From: Caulobacter sp. FWC26
GTDB taxonomy: Bacteria > Pseudomonadota > Alphaproteobacteria > Caulobacterales > Caulobacteraceae
Assembly: GCF_002742645.2 (NCBI RefSeq)
Contig: NZ_CP033875.1
Location: 3,574,001 to 3,638,000, forward strand
Length of the DNA: 64,000 bases
Reading direction: 5' to 3'
Shown here: positions 18,779-26,056 of the stretch, piece after piece
Layout of the letters: the number at the start of each line of letters is the position of its first letter
How positions within the stretch are numbered: the first letter of the stretch is position 1
Made by a program: the position numbers and the translations under genes
The notes under the pieces: generated by a model
What the model was told of the DNA's origin: nothing
Seen by the model: the letters and a program-made list of their open reading frames with translations, nothing else
The model's database searches: none

Positions 18779-20439
18779 CAGCTCGACTCGTGCAGCCAGT
18801 TACGCAGGATCGCGACCGACTCGTCGGGGTGCTTGTCGACGAACTCGGAGACGCGCTTGATCGACGAAGCCTTCACCTGGCCTTCGATCTTGGCGATGTC
18901 GATGCGCTGGTCGATATCGCTCGGCGCCGGGCCGGCGATGGCGATCGGCTCGCCCGACTGGTCGACGACCACCTGTTGCTGGGTGCCGTCCGACAGGGTC
19001 ACGAGCCGGGTGACGGGTCCGCCCGACGGACCGGCCAGGGCCATTTGACCCGGCGCGGGCGCCGACAGGTTCTTGATGAACGGGCGCACCGCGAACAGCA
19101 GGATCAGCAAGGCGACGACGGCCAGAACGCCCAGCTCTGCGAAGCGCATGATGTCGTTCTTGTCGAGACCCGACAGCAGCCCGGCCTTTTCCAGTCCCTG
19201 GTCCTCGGGCTGCGGGAACTTGATGTTGGTGACCTTGACCTGGTCGCCGCGCGCGGCGTCGAAGCCGACGGCGGTCTTCACCAGTTCCTCGATCTGCTGG
19301 ATCTCCTCGGCGGTGCGGGGCGTGTAGGCGCCGGGCTTGCCGTCCTTGCCGATCGGAGCCGAAACGCCGTCGATGGCGACCGCGACGGCGATCTTCTTGA
19401 TCGCGCCGGGCTCCTGGACGGTGGTCTTCACCGACTTGGAGATTTCGTAGTTGGTGACGCTGTCGTTCTGGCCCGAGCGCGAACCCAGTTGCTGGAACCC
19501 GTTGGCGCCTTGGCCGCCAGGAACATTCGCCGCAGCCGTGACCCCGGCATTGTCCTCGTTCTTGTTTTCCTGGCTGGAGGCTTCGGTGGTGCTTTCCGAG
19601 CGAACCACCTGGCCGTCGGGATCAAAGCGCTCTTCCTGGGTGGTCACGCGGTTCAGGTCGAGGTCGGCGGTGACATTGACCCGCGCCTTGCCCGGGCCCA
19701 GCACGCCTTCGATCATGTCCTTGACGGTCTTGGCGATGCGGGCCTCGACCTCGGACTTGCGGTCCTGAGCCATCTTGCCGGCCAGGCTCTCGTCGCTGGG
19801 AGCCGACAGCGTCTTGCCGTGCTGGTCGATGACCGCGACCTTTTCGGCCTTCATGTTCGGCACGGACGACGAAACCAGGTTCTGGATCGCGCGCACCATG
19901 TCCGACGAGGGCTCGCGCGAGCCGACGCCGATGGTGACGGCGGCCGAGGGCTGCTCGGCGTTTTCCTCGAACAGCTGACGCTTGGGCAGCACCAAGTGCA
20001 CACGGACGCTGTTGACGCCCTGCATCGCCTTGATGGTGCGCTCCAGTTCGCCCTGCAGGGCGCGCTGGCGGTTCAGTTGCTGGACGAAGTCGGTCTGACC
20101 CAGCGCGTTGCTGGTGTCGAAGATCTCGTAGCCGATCGAACCGGAGCTCACGAGACCCTTGCCGGCCACCATCAGCCGGGCGCTAGCGACCTTGTCGCGC
20201 GGCACCATGATGGTCGAGCCGTCGCCCTTGGTCTCGTACTTGATGCCCGCCTGATCCAGGGCCTGGGTGACTTCCGAGGCTTCCTTCAGGTCGAGGTTCG
20301 AATAGAGCAGCTCATTGGGCTCCTTGCCCATGAACATGACCAGGGCCACGAGCACGGCGACGACACCCGCGCCGACGCCCAGCATCGCGGCGAGACGCCC
20401 GACGCCGAACTGCCTGATCGAACCCAGAAAGCTTTCCAC
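18778..20439 (-). CDS. fliF: Flagellar MS-ring protein FliF
   Basis: The 553-residue inner-membrane ring on which the basal body is built. TM1 is near residues 18-38 and TM2 near ~440-462. The periplasmic ring-building motifs lie between them ([18 protein letters not shown], then [19 protein letters not shown]), plus a disordered linker. The C-terminal tail ([24 protein letters not shown]) binds FliG. First gene of the early operon fliF-fliG-flbE-fliN-flbD. Confidence 0.97.
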   Translation of the reverse strand: MESFLGSIRQFGVGRLAAMLGVGAGVVAVLVALVMFMGKEPNELLYSNLDLKEASEVTQALDQAGIKYETKGDGSTIMVPRDKVASARLMVAGKGLVSSGSIGYEIFDTSNALGQTDFVQQLNRQRALQGELERTIKAMQGVNSVRVHLVLPKRQLFEENAEQPSAAVTIGVGSREPSSDMVRAIQNLVSSSVPNMKAEKVAVIDQHGKTLSAPSDESLAGKMAQDRKSEVEARIAKTVKDMIEGVLGPGKARVNVTADLDLNRVTTQEERFDPDGQVVRSESTTEASSQENKNEDNAGVTAAANVPGGQGANGFQQLGSRSGQNDSVTNYEISKSVKTTVQEPGAIKKIAVAVAIDGVSAPIGKDGKPGAYTPRTAEEIQQIEELVKTAVGFDAARGDQVKVTNIKFPQPEDQGLEKAGLLSGLDKNDIMRFAELGVLAVVALLILLFAVRPFIKNLSAPAPGQMALAGPSGGPVTRLVTLSDGTQQQVVVDQSGEPIAIAGPAPSDIDQRIDIAKIEGQVKASSIKRVSEFVDKHPDESVAILRNWLHESS

Positions 20440-20514
20440 GAAGCCCCATCCCCTGCGTCAACAATCCCCGAGGGGACGCCCGCCGAATGCATACGAAGCG
20501 CTCGCCGGTAGGCA

Positions 20515-20570
20515 GGATTTACCCAGTACAAGGTAAACGAGGCGTTTATGTTTGCCGGTCTCGCTGCTTT
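20515..20570 (-). promoter_or_regulatory. Probable fliF promoter region with inverted repeat
   Basis: About 80-100 bp upstream of fliF is a dyad TTTACC-CAGTACAA-GGTAAA (20518-20537) and, further upstream on the minus strand, a CGGCAA-like element (rc of 20541-20557). In Caulobacter, fliF is activated by CtrA and repressed by FlbD through a single ftr site. The position and dyad fit that control region, but no canonical TTAA-N7-TTAA CtrA box is seen here, so site assignment is tentative. Confidence 0.45.
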
Positions 20571-20589
20571 CCCGAGGCGCCAAAACGTC

Positions 20590-20617
20590 GCGGCCGCGCC
20601 CTTTCAGGCGCGGCCGC
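20590..20617 (-). terminator. Hairpin terminator downstream of sciP
   Basis: A perfect 11-bp GC stem (GCGGCCGCGCC / GGCGCGGCCGC) with a 6-base loop. On the minus strand it is followed by GACGTTTTGG. It separates sciP from the fliF operon. Confidence 0.7.
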
Positions 20618-20702
20618 TGAACGTCGTCAAACCCTTCCGGCGCAAGGCCGACGGGGTTTTCGAGGCAAGGTGGGGCGGTCACATCAACACACCCCGCTCG
20701 CC

Positions 20703-20984
20703 TTAACGGTACTGCTGGATCCGCGTGGTCCGCAGGCCCGCCAGACCGTGCCGATCAATCGACTGTTGCCAGCTGAGGAACTCGTCGTTCGTCAGCTTGT
20801 AACGATCGCACGCCTCGTCGAGCGAGAGCAGACCCCCGCGAACGGCGGCCACGACCTCGGCCTTCCGACGGATGACCCAACGCTGGGTCTCCGCGGGCGG
20901 CAAATCCGCCAGAGTGAGAGGCGCACCGGTCGGACCGATGACGTACTTTTCACCCCGGCTGTTGGTGCGCTGCTGCTGCAACAT
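20703..20984 (-). CDS. sciP: CtrA inhibitor SciP (DUF1153)
   Basis: A 93-residue helix-turn-helix protein. SciP binds CtrA and blocks its recruitment of RNA polymerase, shutting off CtrA-activated genes in G1 swarmer cells. The sequence reads MLQQQRTNSRGEKYVIGPTG at the start, then LTLADLPP and WVIRRKAEVVAAVRGGLL, followed by the recognition region LSLDEACDRYKLTNDEFLSW; this is highly conserved in alphaproteobacteria. The ATG giving 93 residues is used; a TTG seven codons earlier is possible. It sits between flgE and fliF, the position known in Caulobacter. Confidence 0.95.
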   Translation of the reverse strand: MLQQQRTNSRGEKYVIGPTGAPLTLADLPPAETQRWVIRRKAEVVAAVRGGLLSLDEACDRYKLTNDEFLSWQQSIDRHGLAGLRTTRIQQYR

Positions 20985-21040
20985 GGCTTTACGCCTTTCC
21001 CACAACCATCACTGTTGAAGGCCACTATAGGCGCCGCCTA

Positions 21041-21055
21041 ATAACAGCGGCTTAA
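21041..21055 (-). promoter_or_regulatory. CtrA-type box upstream of sciP
   Basis: On the minus strand the sequence is TTAA-GCCGCTG-TTAT, a one-mismatch fit to the CtrA consensus TTAA-N7-TTAA, about 60 bp before the sciP start. sciP is a known CtrA-activated gene, so this is its likely control site. A looser TTAA-N6-TTAA occurs at 21130-21143. Confidence 0.55.
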
Positions 21056-21105
21056 TTCCGATAGTAAAGCAAGGCCTAAACAAGATGGCTCCCTAGCACT
21101 CCCCA

Positions 21106-21124
21106 GTGTTTCAATTTGAAACAC
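21106..21124. promoter_or_regulatory. Perfect 19-bp palindrome between flgE and sciP
   Basis: GTGTTTCAA-T-TTGAAACAC, nine-base arms around a single central base, in the AT-rich gap. It is too AT-rich and T-poor at its ends to be a good terminator. Position upstream of sciP suggests a protein-binding site; binder unknown. Confidence 0.5.
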
Positions 21125-21152
21125 AAGAATTAAAGAACGTTAAGCCCCATGA

Positions 21153-22925
21153 TTAGCGCTTAATATTCAACAGCTCCTCAAGCATTTGATCGGCCGTCGT
21201 GATGATCTTCGACGAAGCCGAGTACGCGCGCTGAGTAGTGATCAGGCCGGTGAACTCCTGCGACAGGTCAACGGTCGAGGCTTCCAGCGTAGAGGGCGCG
21301 ATCACGCCCGCCCCGCCCTCGCCAGGAGCCTTCAGGCTGTAGGTGCCGCTCTCGTTGGTCACGCGGTAGGCGTTACCGTTGACGCCCTTCAGGCCGTTGG
21401 GGTTCGAGAAGGTGGCGATGGCGACCTGCGCGATCCGGCGGGTGACGCCGTTGTCGAAGATGGCCGAGACATAGCCGTCCTCGTCGACCTCGATGTTGGT
21501 CAGGTTGCCGAACGCCGTACCGTTGGTGTTCACCGACTGCACGACCGACTGGCTGTTGTATTGGGTCAGGCCGCCGGCGGCGTTGGCGAGGTCGATCTGG
21601 ACCTCTTGCGTGTCGATGCCCAGACCGTCGGCCCAGGTCGGCGGAGCCGGCGGCTGCACGGCCGGCGGCGTGACCGTCGGAGCGACGTAACCGGAGTTCT
21701 TGATCGTGATCGCCGTCGGGCTGGTGGTGCCGAACAACCCGCCAGTGCTCTTCAGCTTACCGTCGGTGGTGAACTCGATGATGCCCGTGCTGATCTGGCC
21801 GTTGGCGTTGTTGGCCAGGTCGCCCGGCTTGGCGCGCAGTTCGGCGTACCACTGGTTCGGCCCCGGCGCCTTCAGCAGAGACAGCGTCACGGTGCGCTGG
21901 CCGCCCTTGGAGTCCGACAGCGGAATCTGGATCTCGAAGTCCGGCTTCACGCCCTTCGAGGTGTCCTTGGCGTAGTCCGACATCGACCAGGTTGAAGGAT
22001 CATAGAGCTTGCCGAGCTTGGCGTCGGCGTCGGTGTCGATACCGAGGTCGGCCAGCGACACGGTGGTCGGCGTCGCGGCGGTGTCGATATCGACGTCGGT
22101 GATCGTGCCGTTGCCGGCAGCCGCGCCCTTCGGCTTCAGGTCCGATGTGGCGATATTGCCGGTGGTCGCGTCATAACCGACCACGCCGGAGGCGATGACG
22201 ACGCCGTTTTCCTTGATCTCGACCTTGTATTCGTTGTTGCCCGAGGCGGCTGGATTGGCCACGCCGGTCGAGCTGTAGATCACGTCGTAGGACCGAGCGG
22301 TCGTCGCCGGGGTCGTGGCGACATTGGTGAACGACGCCGCGCCCGCCGTGCCGACCTTGTAGGAGACGGCGGCCGCCACCGGCTGTTCGGAGCGCAGGTT
22401 GGCGTTGACGCCCACGCGGGTGGTCTTCTCGGCGGTGCCGCCGACGCTGCCAACGTTGATCGACGACAGCTGCGTCAGATCGGACGGGTCGGGCGTGATC
22501 GTGCCGCTGACCGGATCGGCCAGCCAGCCTTGCAGATAGAGACCCGCGTCGTTGCGCAGGTAGCCCAGGCTGTCCAGCTGGAACGAGCCCGCGCGCGTGA
22601 AGGAGCGGGTGTCGGCCGCCGTCAGGTTTTCCGGCTTCTCGGTCGTCACGAAGAAGCCAGAACCCGAGATCGACAGGTCAAGGTTCGAGGTCGTCGACTG
22701 AGTCAGGCCTTGCTGGCTGATGAACTGGTGCGTCTGCGCCTTCACGCCGCCGGCGCTGTAGGCCTGGCTCTTGGTGCCCGAGGTCACCAGGGTCGAGAAG
22801 TTGGAGGTCGAACGCTTGAAGCCGACGGTGTTGACGTTGGCGATGTTGTCCGAGATCGCGGCCAAGGCCGACGAATTCGCGATCAGGCCAGAGACGCCGG
22901 CGAGCATGGCGCTGTTGATGCTCAT
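21153..22925 (-). CDS. flgE: Flagellar hook protein FlgE
   Basis: The 590-residue hook structural protein, exported by the flagellar type III system. The N-terminal rod-like helix (MSINSAMLAGVSGLIANSS then AISDNIANVNTVGFKRS) and the C-terminal helix (LEASTVDLSQEFTGLITTQR, then ASSKIITTADQMLEELLN) are conserved; the middle is a long, variable surface domain. Length matches Caulobacter FlgE (~590), longer than the enteric protein. The ATG at 22925 follows AGGAA. Confidence 0.97.
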   Translation of the reverse strand: MSINSAMLAGVSGLIANSSALAAISDNIANVNTVGFKRSTSNFSTLVTSGTKSQAYSAGGVKAQTHQFISQQGLTQSTTSNLDLSISGSGFFVTTEKPENLTAADTRSFTRAGSFQLDSLGYLRNDAGLYLQGWLADPVSGTITPDPSDLTQLSSINVGSVGGTAEKTTRVGVNANLRSEQPVAAAVSYKVGTAGAASFTNVATTPATTARSYDVIYSSTGVANPAASGNNEYKVEIKENGVVIASGVVGYDATTGNIATSDLKPKGAAAGNGTITDVDIDTAATPTTVSLADLGIDTDADAKLGKLYDPSTWSMSDYAKDTSKGVKPDFEIQIPLSDSKGGQRTVTLSLLKAPGPNQWYAELRAKPGDLANNANGQISTGIIEFTTDGKLKSTGGLFGTTSPTAITIKNSGYVAPTVTPPAVQPPAPPTWADGLGIDTQEVQIDLANAAGGLTQYNSQSVVQSVNTNGTAFGNLTNIEVDEDGYVSAIFDNGVTRRIAQVAIATFSNPNGLKGVNGNAYRVTNESGTYSLKAPGEGGAGVIAPSTLEASTVDLSQEFTGLITTQRAYSASSKIITTADQMLEELLNIKR

Positions 22926-22986
22926 GACTGAATTCCTGCTCAAAAAGGGGGTCGAGGGTTCAGCGCTGTTTGCGTTTGGATCCGCA

Positions 22987-23030
22987 GGAAGACCGTCTTC
23001 CGGGGACCGCGTCGGCGTCATTCTGACGCC
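22987..23030 (-). other. Twin hairpins in the flgD-flgE gap
   Basis: Two perfect short inverted repeats lie side by side: GGAAGAC-C-GTCTTCC at 22987-23001 and GGCGTCA-TTC-TGACGCC at 23014-23030. In the mRNA they would form two stem-loops 60-100 bases before the flgE start. They could serve in processing, stability or attenuation between flgD and flgE; no T-run follows. Confidence 0.45.
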
Positions 23031-23073
23031 CGGTCGATTGGGGGTTCAGGCCGCCAGGACCTGTGAATGGGGG

Positions 23074-23754
23074 CTAGGCCGCGGCCTTGATGCCGACGAC
23101 GTTGTCGACAGGGATGGTCTTGCCGTCGACAACCACCATCGGCTGGCCGGTGGCGTTGTCGACCGCCGAGACCACGCCTTCGGCGCGGCCCTTGATGTTG
23201 GTCACCTTCAGCTCCTTGCCGTCGCCGCCCTTGGCGGTGACGGCGATGGTGTAGACGCCACCGTCGGGCAGCTGGGCGCCGGCGTCGTCCTTGCCATCCC
23301 AGGTGATGGTGTGGTCGCCGCTCTTCTGGTCGTCCGGGACCAAGGTCCGCACCACCTTGCCGGCGGCGTTCTTGATCTCGACCTTCAGCGAGGTCGACGC
23401 GCCCGGCTGGGTCCAGGAGAAGGTCGCCTTGCCGTTCTTCAGGGTCGAGTTGTCGGTAATGGCGCTGACCTGCTTGCCGATCATCGACACGCCTTCAGAC
23501 AGGCCCGTGCCCGAATTCATGCCCACGAGCGCGGCCAGAAGATCGTTGGTCACCAGCTGCTGCTCCACGCCGGTCATCTGCGTGATCTGCTGCGTCATCT
23601 GGGTCGTGTCGGTCGGCGACAGGGGATCCTGGTTCTTCAGCTGCGTGGTCAGCAGCTTCAGGAAGGTCTCCTTGTTCGTCGTCAGCGACGTCCGGGAATT
23701 GTTGATCCGGTCAAGGACCGAGGCGGTGTTTTGCGACGATACGGCGGTGGCCAT
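23074..23754 (-). CDS. flgD: Flagellar hook cap protein FlgD
   Basis: A 226-residue hook-assembly scaffold exported ahead of FlgE. The conserved N-terminal export/assembly region reads KETFLKLLTTQLKNQDPLSP then TDTTQMTQQITQMTGVEQQ. The C-terminal half carries the FlgD Ig-like/tudor domain (TWDGKDDAGAQLPDGGVYTI). It is followed by flgE and starts 11 bp after fliK ends, so the three are co-transcribed. Confidence 0.95.
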   Translation of the reverse strand: MATAVSSQNTASVLDRINNSRTSLTTNKETFLKLLTTQLKNQDPLSPTDTTQMTQQITQMTGVEQQLVTNDLLAALVGMNSGTGLSEGVSMIGKQVSAITDNSTLKNGKATFSWTQPGASTSLKVEIKNAAGKVVRTLVPDDQKSGDHTITWDGKDDAGAQLPDGGVYTIAVTAKGGDGKELKVTNIKGRAEGVVSAVDNATGQPMVVVDGKTIPVDNVVGIKAAA

Positions 23755-23765
23755 GTCGGTCTCTC

Positions 23766-25658
23766 CTAGATCCGGATGTCCAGACCGCTGTCGGCGACGG
23801 TTTTCAGGCCGGGCAGCAGTTCGGGGGTGATGGTGATGTCTTCCTCGCCGGTGAGAGCGGCCTGAAAGGCGCGCCCCGGGAAGGCGCGTTGTCCCTGGTC
23901 GCCCCAGCCTTCGAAGGCGAAGAACGGGTTCTGGCTCTGTCCGCCCTGACTGGAGACGTCGAAACTCAGAGCATTGTCGGCGACGTTGAAGCCGGCGTCG
24001 GCCAGGGCCTGGCGCAGCTCATGGGCCTTGCCGCGCAGTTCCTGGGCGGCGTGAACGGTGTCGAAGCGCATCGACGCGGTCAGCGCGCCGTCGCGGCCGA
24101 TCTCGATCCGCACGTCGACCTTGCCCAGGCCTTCCGGCGTCAGGGCGACGTCGAAACGGGTGGTCTTGGCGTCGGCCTTCTTGACGATCTCGGCCGACAG
24201 GGTCGCCACGGTCTCGGGCGAACCCCGGACCGGCGCCGACGCCGCGCTCGACGTCGCGGTGGCGGCGGCCTGGAGCACCGGCGCGGCGGGCGCCGCCGGC
24301 GTCGTCTCGACCTTAGCCTCGGCAAACGCCGGGGCCTCGACCGTCGTCAGGGCGGCGCCCTTGTCAGCGCCCGCCTCGGTTCCGGTGTTCTGGGCGCCGG
24401 TCTCGCCGCCCGTCGTAGCCGCGCCGGCGGCCGTGACGGCCTCGGCGGTTTCAACGGCGACAGCGCCCTCGAGCGCAACTGCGGCGGCGGGCGACGCGGG
24501 CTTGGCGCTCTCGACGGTCTTGGAGTCGCCCTTGGTCTCTGACGCCGTGGCGACGGCGGCGGACGCCGCCTCGGCGGCGACGGTGATGTCAGGCGACGCC
24601 TTGGCCGTCGCCGTCGTGTCGGCGGCGACGGTCGTCGTCGAGGCCGTGGCCGTGGGCGAAACGACTTGGACTGGGGCTTGAGCCTCGGTCGGCTGGGCGA
24701 CACCGGTCGACGGATCCGGCTGCGGCGTCGCCACCGTTTCGGCGGCGTTGGCGGCCGGACGGACAGGCGTCGAGGTCGGCGCGCCCTGCGAGATCGGCGT
24801 GGCTTGCTCGGTCGACAGCTGGGCCAGCGCCTCCAGCACGGCGGACGGCTGGGTCTGGGTCGCAGGGACGGCGGCGGTGTCGGCTGACGGTGCGGCCGCG
24901 AGGTCGGAGACCGGCGCCGGGATCGCGGCGGCGGCTTCCGCCGTCTCCGGCGTGGACGCCGTCGGAGCGGCGGCCACGACCTGCGGGTTGGTGTCCGCAA
25001 CCTGGGAGGCCAGCGGCGCGGCGGCCGGCGCCGCATCGACGGGGCTGGCGGCGAGCGGGGCGGTCAACGCCGCCGGCGTCTCTGCGGTCATCGCCGTCGT
25101 GGAGGCCGCGACAGCGGCGGAGCCTTCAGCCTGGACCGTGCTCTGGGCCTCAACGGCGCTCGCGACCTCTGTCACCGGCGTCGACGGGGCCGTCATGGCG
25201 GCGATGAGGGTCGCGGCCGCCTGAGCCTCCGCCCCACGGGTGTCGGTCGAAACCTCCTCATCGCTCGGCGCGTCGGCCTGAGCGGTCTGGGAGCCGTCGG
25301 CGTCACGCTTGTCGCCTGCGTCTGACACGGTCTCGGCGCGGTCGTCTCGCGCCTCGCCGGCCTTGTCGGCGGCGGCGGCCCGCGCATCGCGGGCCTTGTC
25401 GGCGGCGTCGGTCGAGCGGGTGTCGGACGCGGCCTTCGCCTTGGCCGGCTTGTCGGCGGCCTTCGTGTCGCGGTCGTCGTCGCGGTCGCTCGCCTTGCTT
25501 TCCGAGCGGTCGGCCGTCGAACGCGGTGCGACAGGCGCGCTGTCCGACCGGCCGGCTATGGCCAGCAGGGCGTCGAAGCCGTCGGCGGTCGCCTTGGCGC
25601 CGCCGGCCTGGGTCGGCGCGGCGGGAAGAGCGGCGGTGGGTGCGGCGATCGCGGTCAT
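23766..25658 (-). CDS. fliK: Flagellar hook-length control protein FliK
   Basis: A 630-residue exported molecular ruler. Most of it (~1-480) is Ala/Thr/Val/Pro low-complexity sequence with charged stretches, typical of FliK. The conserved Flg_hook domain is near the C-terminus (FDVALTPEGLGKVDVRIEIG, then LRQALADAGFNVADNALSFD). The start ATG (MTAIAAPTAA) lies about 48 bp downstream of the predicted sigma-54 transcription start. First gene of the hook operon fliK-flgD-flgE. Confidence 0.88.
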   Translation of the reverse strand: MTAIAAPTAALPAAPTQAGGAKATADGFDALLAIAGRSDSAPVAPRSTADRSESKASDRDDDRDTKAADKPAKAKAASDTRSTDAADKARDARAAAADKAGEARDDRAETVSDAGDKRDADGSQTAQADAPSDEEVSTDTRGAEAQAAATLIAAMTAPSTPVTEVASAVEAQSTVQAEGSAAVAASTTAMTAETPAALTAPLAASPVDAAPAAAPLASQVADTNPQVVAAAPTASTPETAEAAAAIPAPVSDLAAAPSADTAAVPATQTQPSAVLEALAQLSTEQATPISQGAPTSTPVRPAANAAETVATPQPDPSTGVAQPTEAQAPVQVVSPTATASTTTVAADTTATAKASPDITVAAEAASAAVATASETKGDSKTVESAKPASPAAAVALEGAVAVETAEAVTAAGAATTGGETGAQNTGTEAGADKGAALTTVEAPAFAEAKVETTPAAPAAPVLQAAATATSSAASAPVRGSPETVATLSAEIVKKADAKTTRFDVALTPEGLGKVDVRIEIGRDGALTASMRFDTVHAAQELRGKAHELRQALADAGFNVADNALSFDVSSQGGQSQNPFFAFEGWGDQGQRAFPGRAFQAALTGEEDITITPELLPGLKTVADSGLDIRI

Positions 25659-25717
25659 TCGCAGTCGTTGCTCGGTTGGCGGCGCTCCATGACGGACACG
25701 CCTTCGCCGCCTCCTCA

Positions 25718-25732
25718 GCAACGGTCGGGCCA
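25718..25732 (-). promoter_or_regulatory. Sigma-54 promoter of fliK-flgD-flgE
   Basis: Minus strand TGGCCC-GACCG-TTGC matches the -24/-12 consensus TGGCAC-N5-TTGC with one mismatch and exact spacing. It points at fliK, start codon ~60 bp downstream. Activation by FlbD is expected. Confidence 0.8.
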
Positions 25733-25772
25733 ACTCGTAGAAGATCAGTCAAGCCACTGTTTTCATTGACTT

Positions 25773-25785
25773 TAATGCCTTGTTT
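25773..25785. promoter_or_regulatory. Candidate IHF site
   Basis: On the minus strand AAACAA-GGCA-TTA fits the IHF core WATCAA-N4-TTR with one mismatch, within an AT-rich block between the sigma-54 promoters. Late flagellar promoters of Caulobacter need IHF to bend DNA between enhancer and promoter. Confidence 0.4.
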
Positions 25786-25807
25786 ACGAAGAAAAATGCG
25801 CCGGACG

Positions 25808-25822
25808 CGGCGCTTTTTGCCG
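25808..25822 (-). promoter_or_regulatory. ftr-like FlbD enhancer, copy 1
   Basis: Minus strand CGGCAA-AAAG-CGCCG. It lies about 100 bp upstream of both predicted sigma-54 start sites, the usual distance for an enhancer serving divergent promoters. Confidence 0.6.
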
Positions 25823-25878
25823 AGTTCGCGCCGCCGCGAAGGACGGGAGTTGCCGCGTCGCCGGGTCGCGCTCCCGGT

Positions 25879-25893
25879 TGGCGCCGTCCTTGC
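25879..25893 (+). promoter_or_regulatory. Sigma-54 promoter of flgK-flgL
   Basis: TGGCGC-CGTCC-TTGC fits the -24/-12 consensus with one mismatch and exact spacing. It directs transcription to flgK with a leader of about 150 bases. Confidence 0.8.
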
Positions 25894-25987
25894 GGAAGAC
25901 ATCTCGTCGAATTTCCGGCAGCCGGAACATATCGCCATGAATTTCAATGGCTTGGCACATCAACAGGGGGCCACCCCCACCGCGACC

Positions 25988-26036
25988 CGGCAAGTTTCGC
26001 CGGGCAAGGGCGCGTCGTGCGTTGCGCGGTTTGCCG
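25988..26036. promoter_or_regulatory. ftr-like FlbD enhancers, copies 2 and 3
   Basis: CGGCAA-GTTT-CGCCG at 25988-26002 on the plus strand, and CGGCAA-ACCG-CGCAA (weaker right half) on the minus strand at 26022-26036. Both lie inside the flgK leader, ~85-130 bp downstream of its predicted start, as reported for the ftr sites of the Caulobacter flaN (flgK) promoter. Confidence 0.55.
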
Positions 26037-26056
26037 AGCCGAAGGAGGCCTGATCC

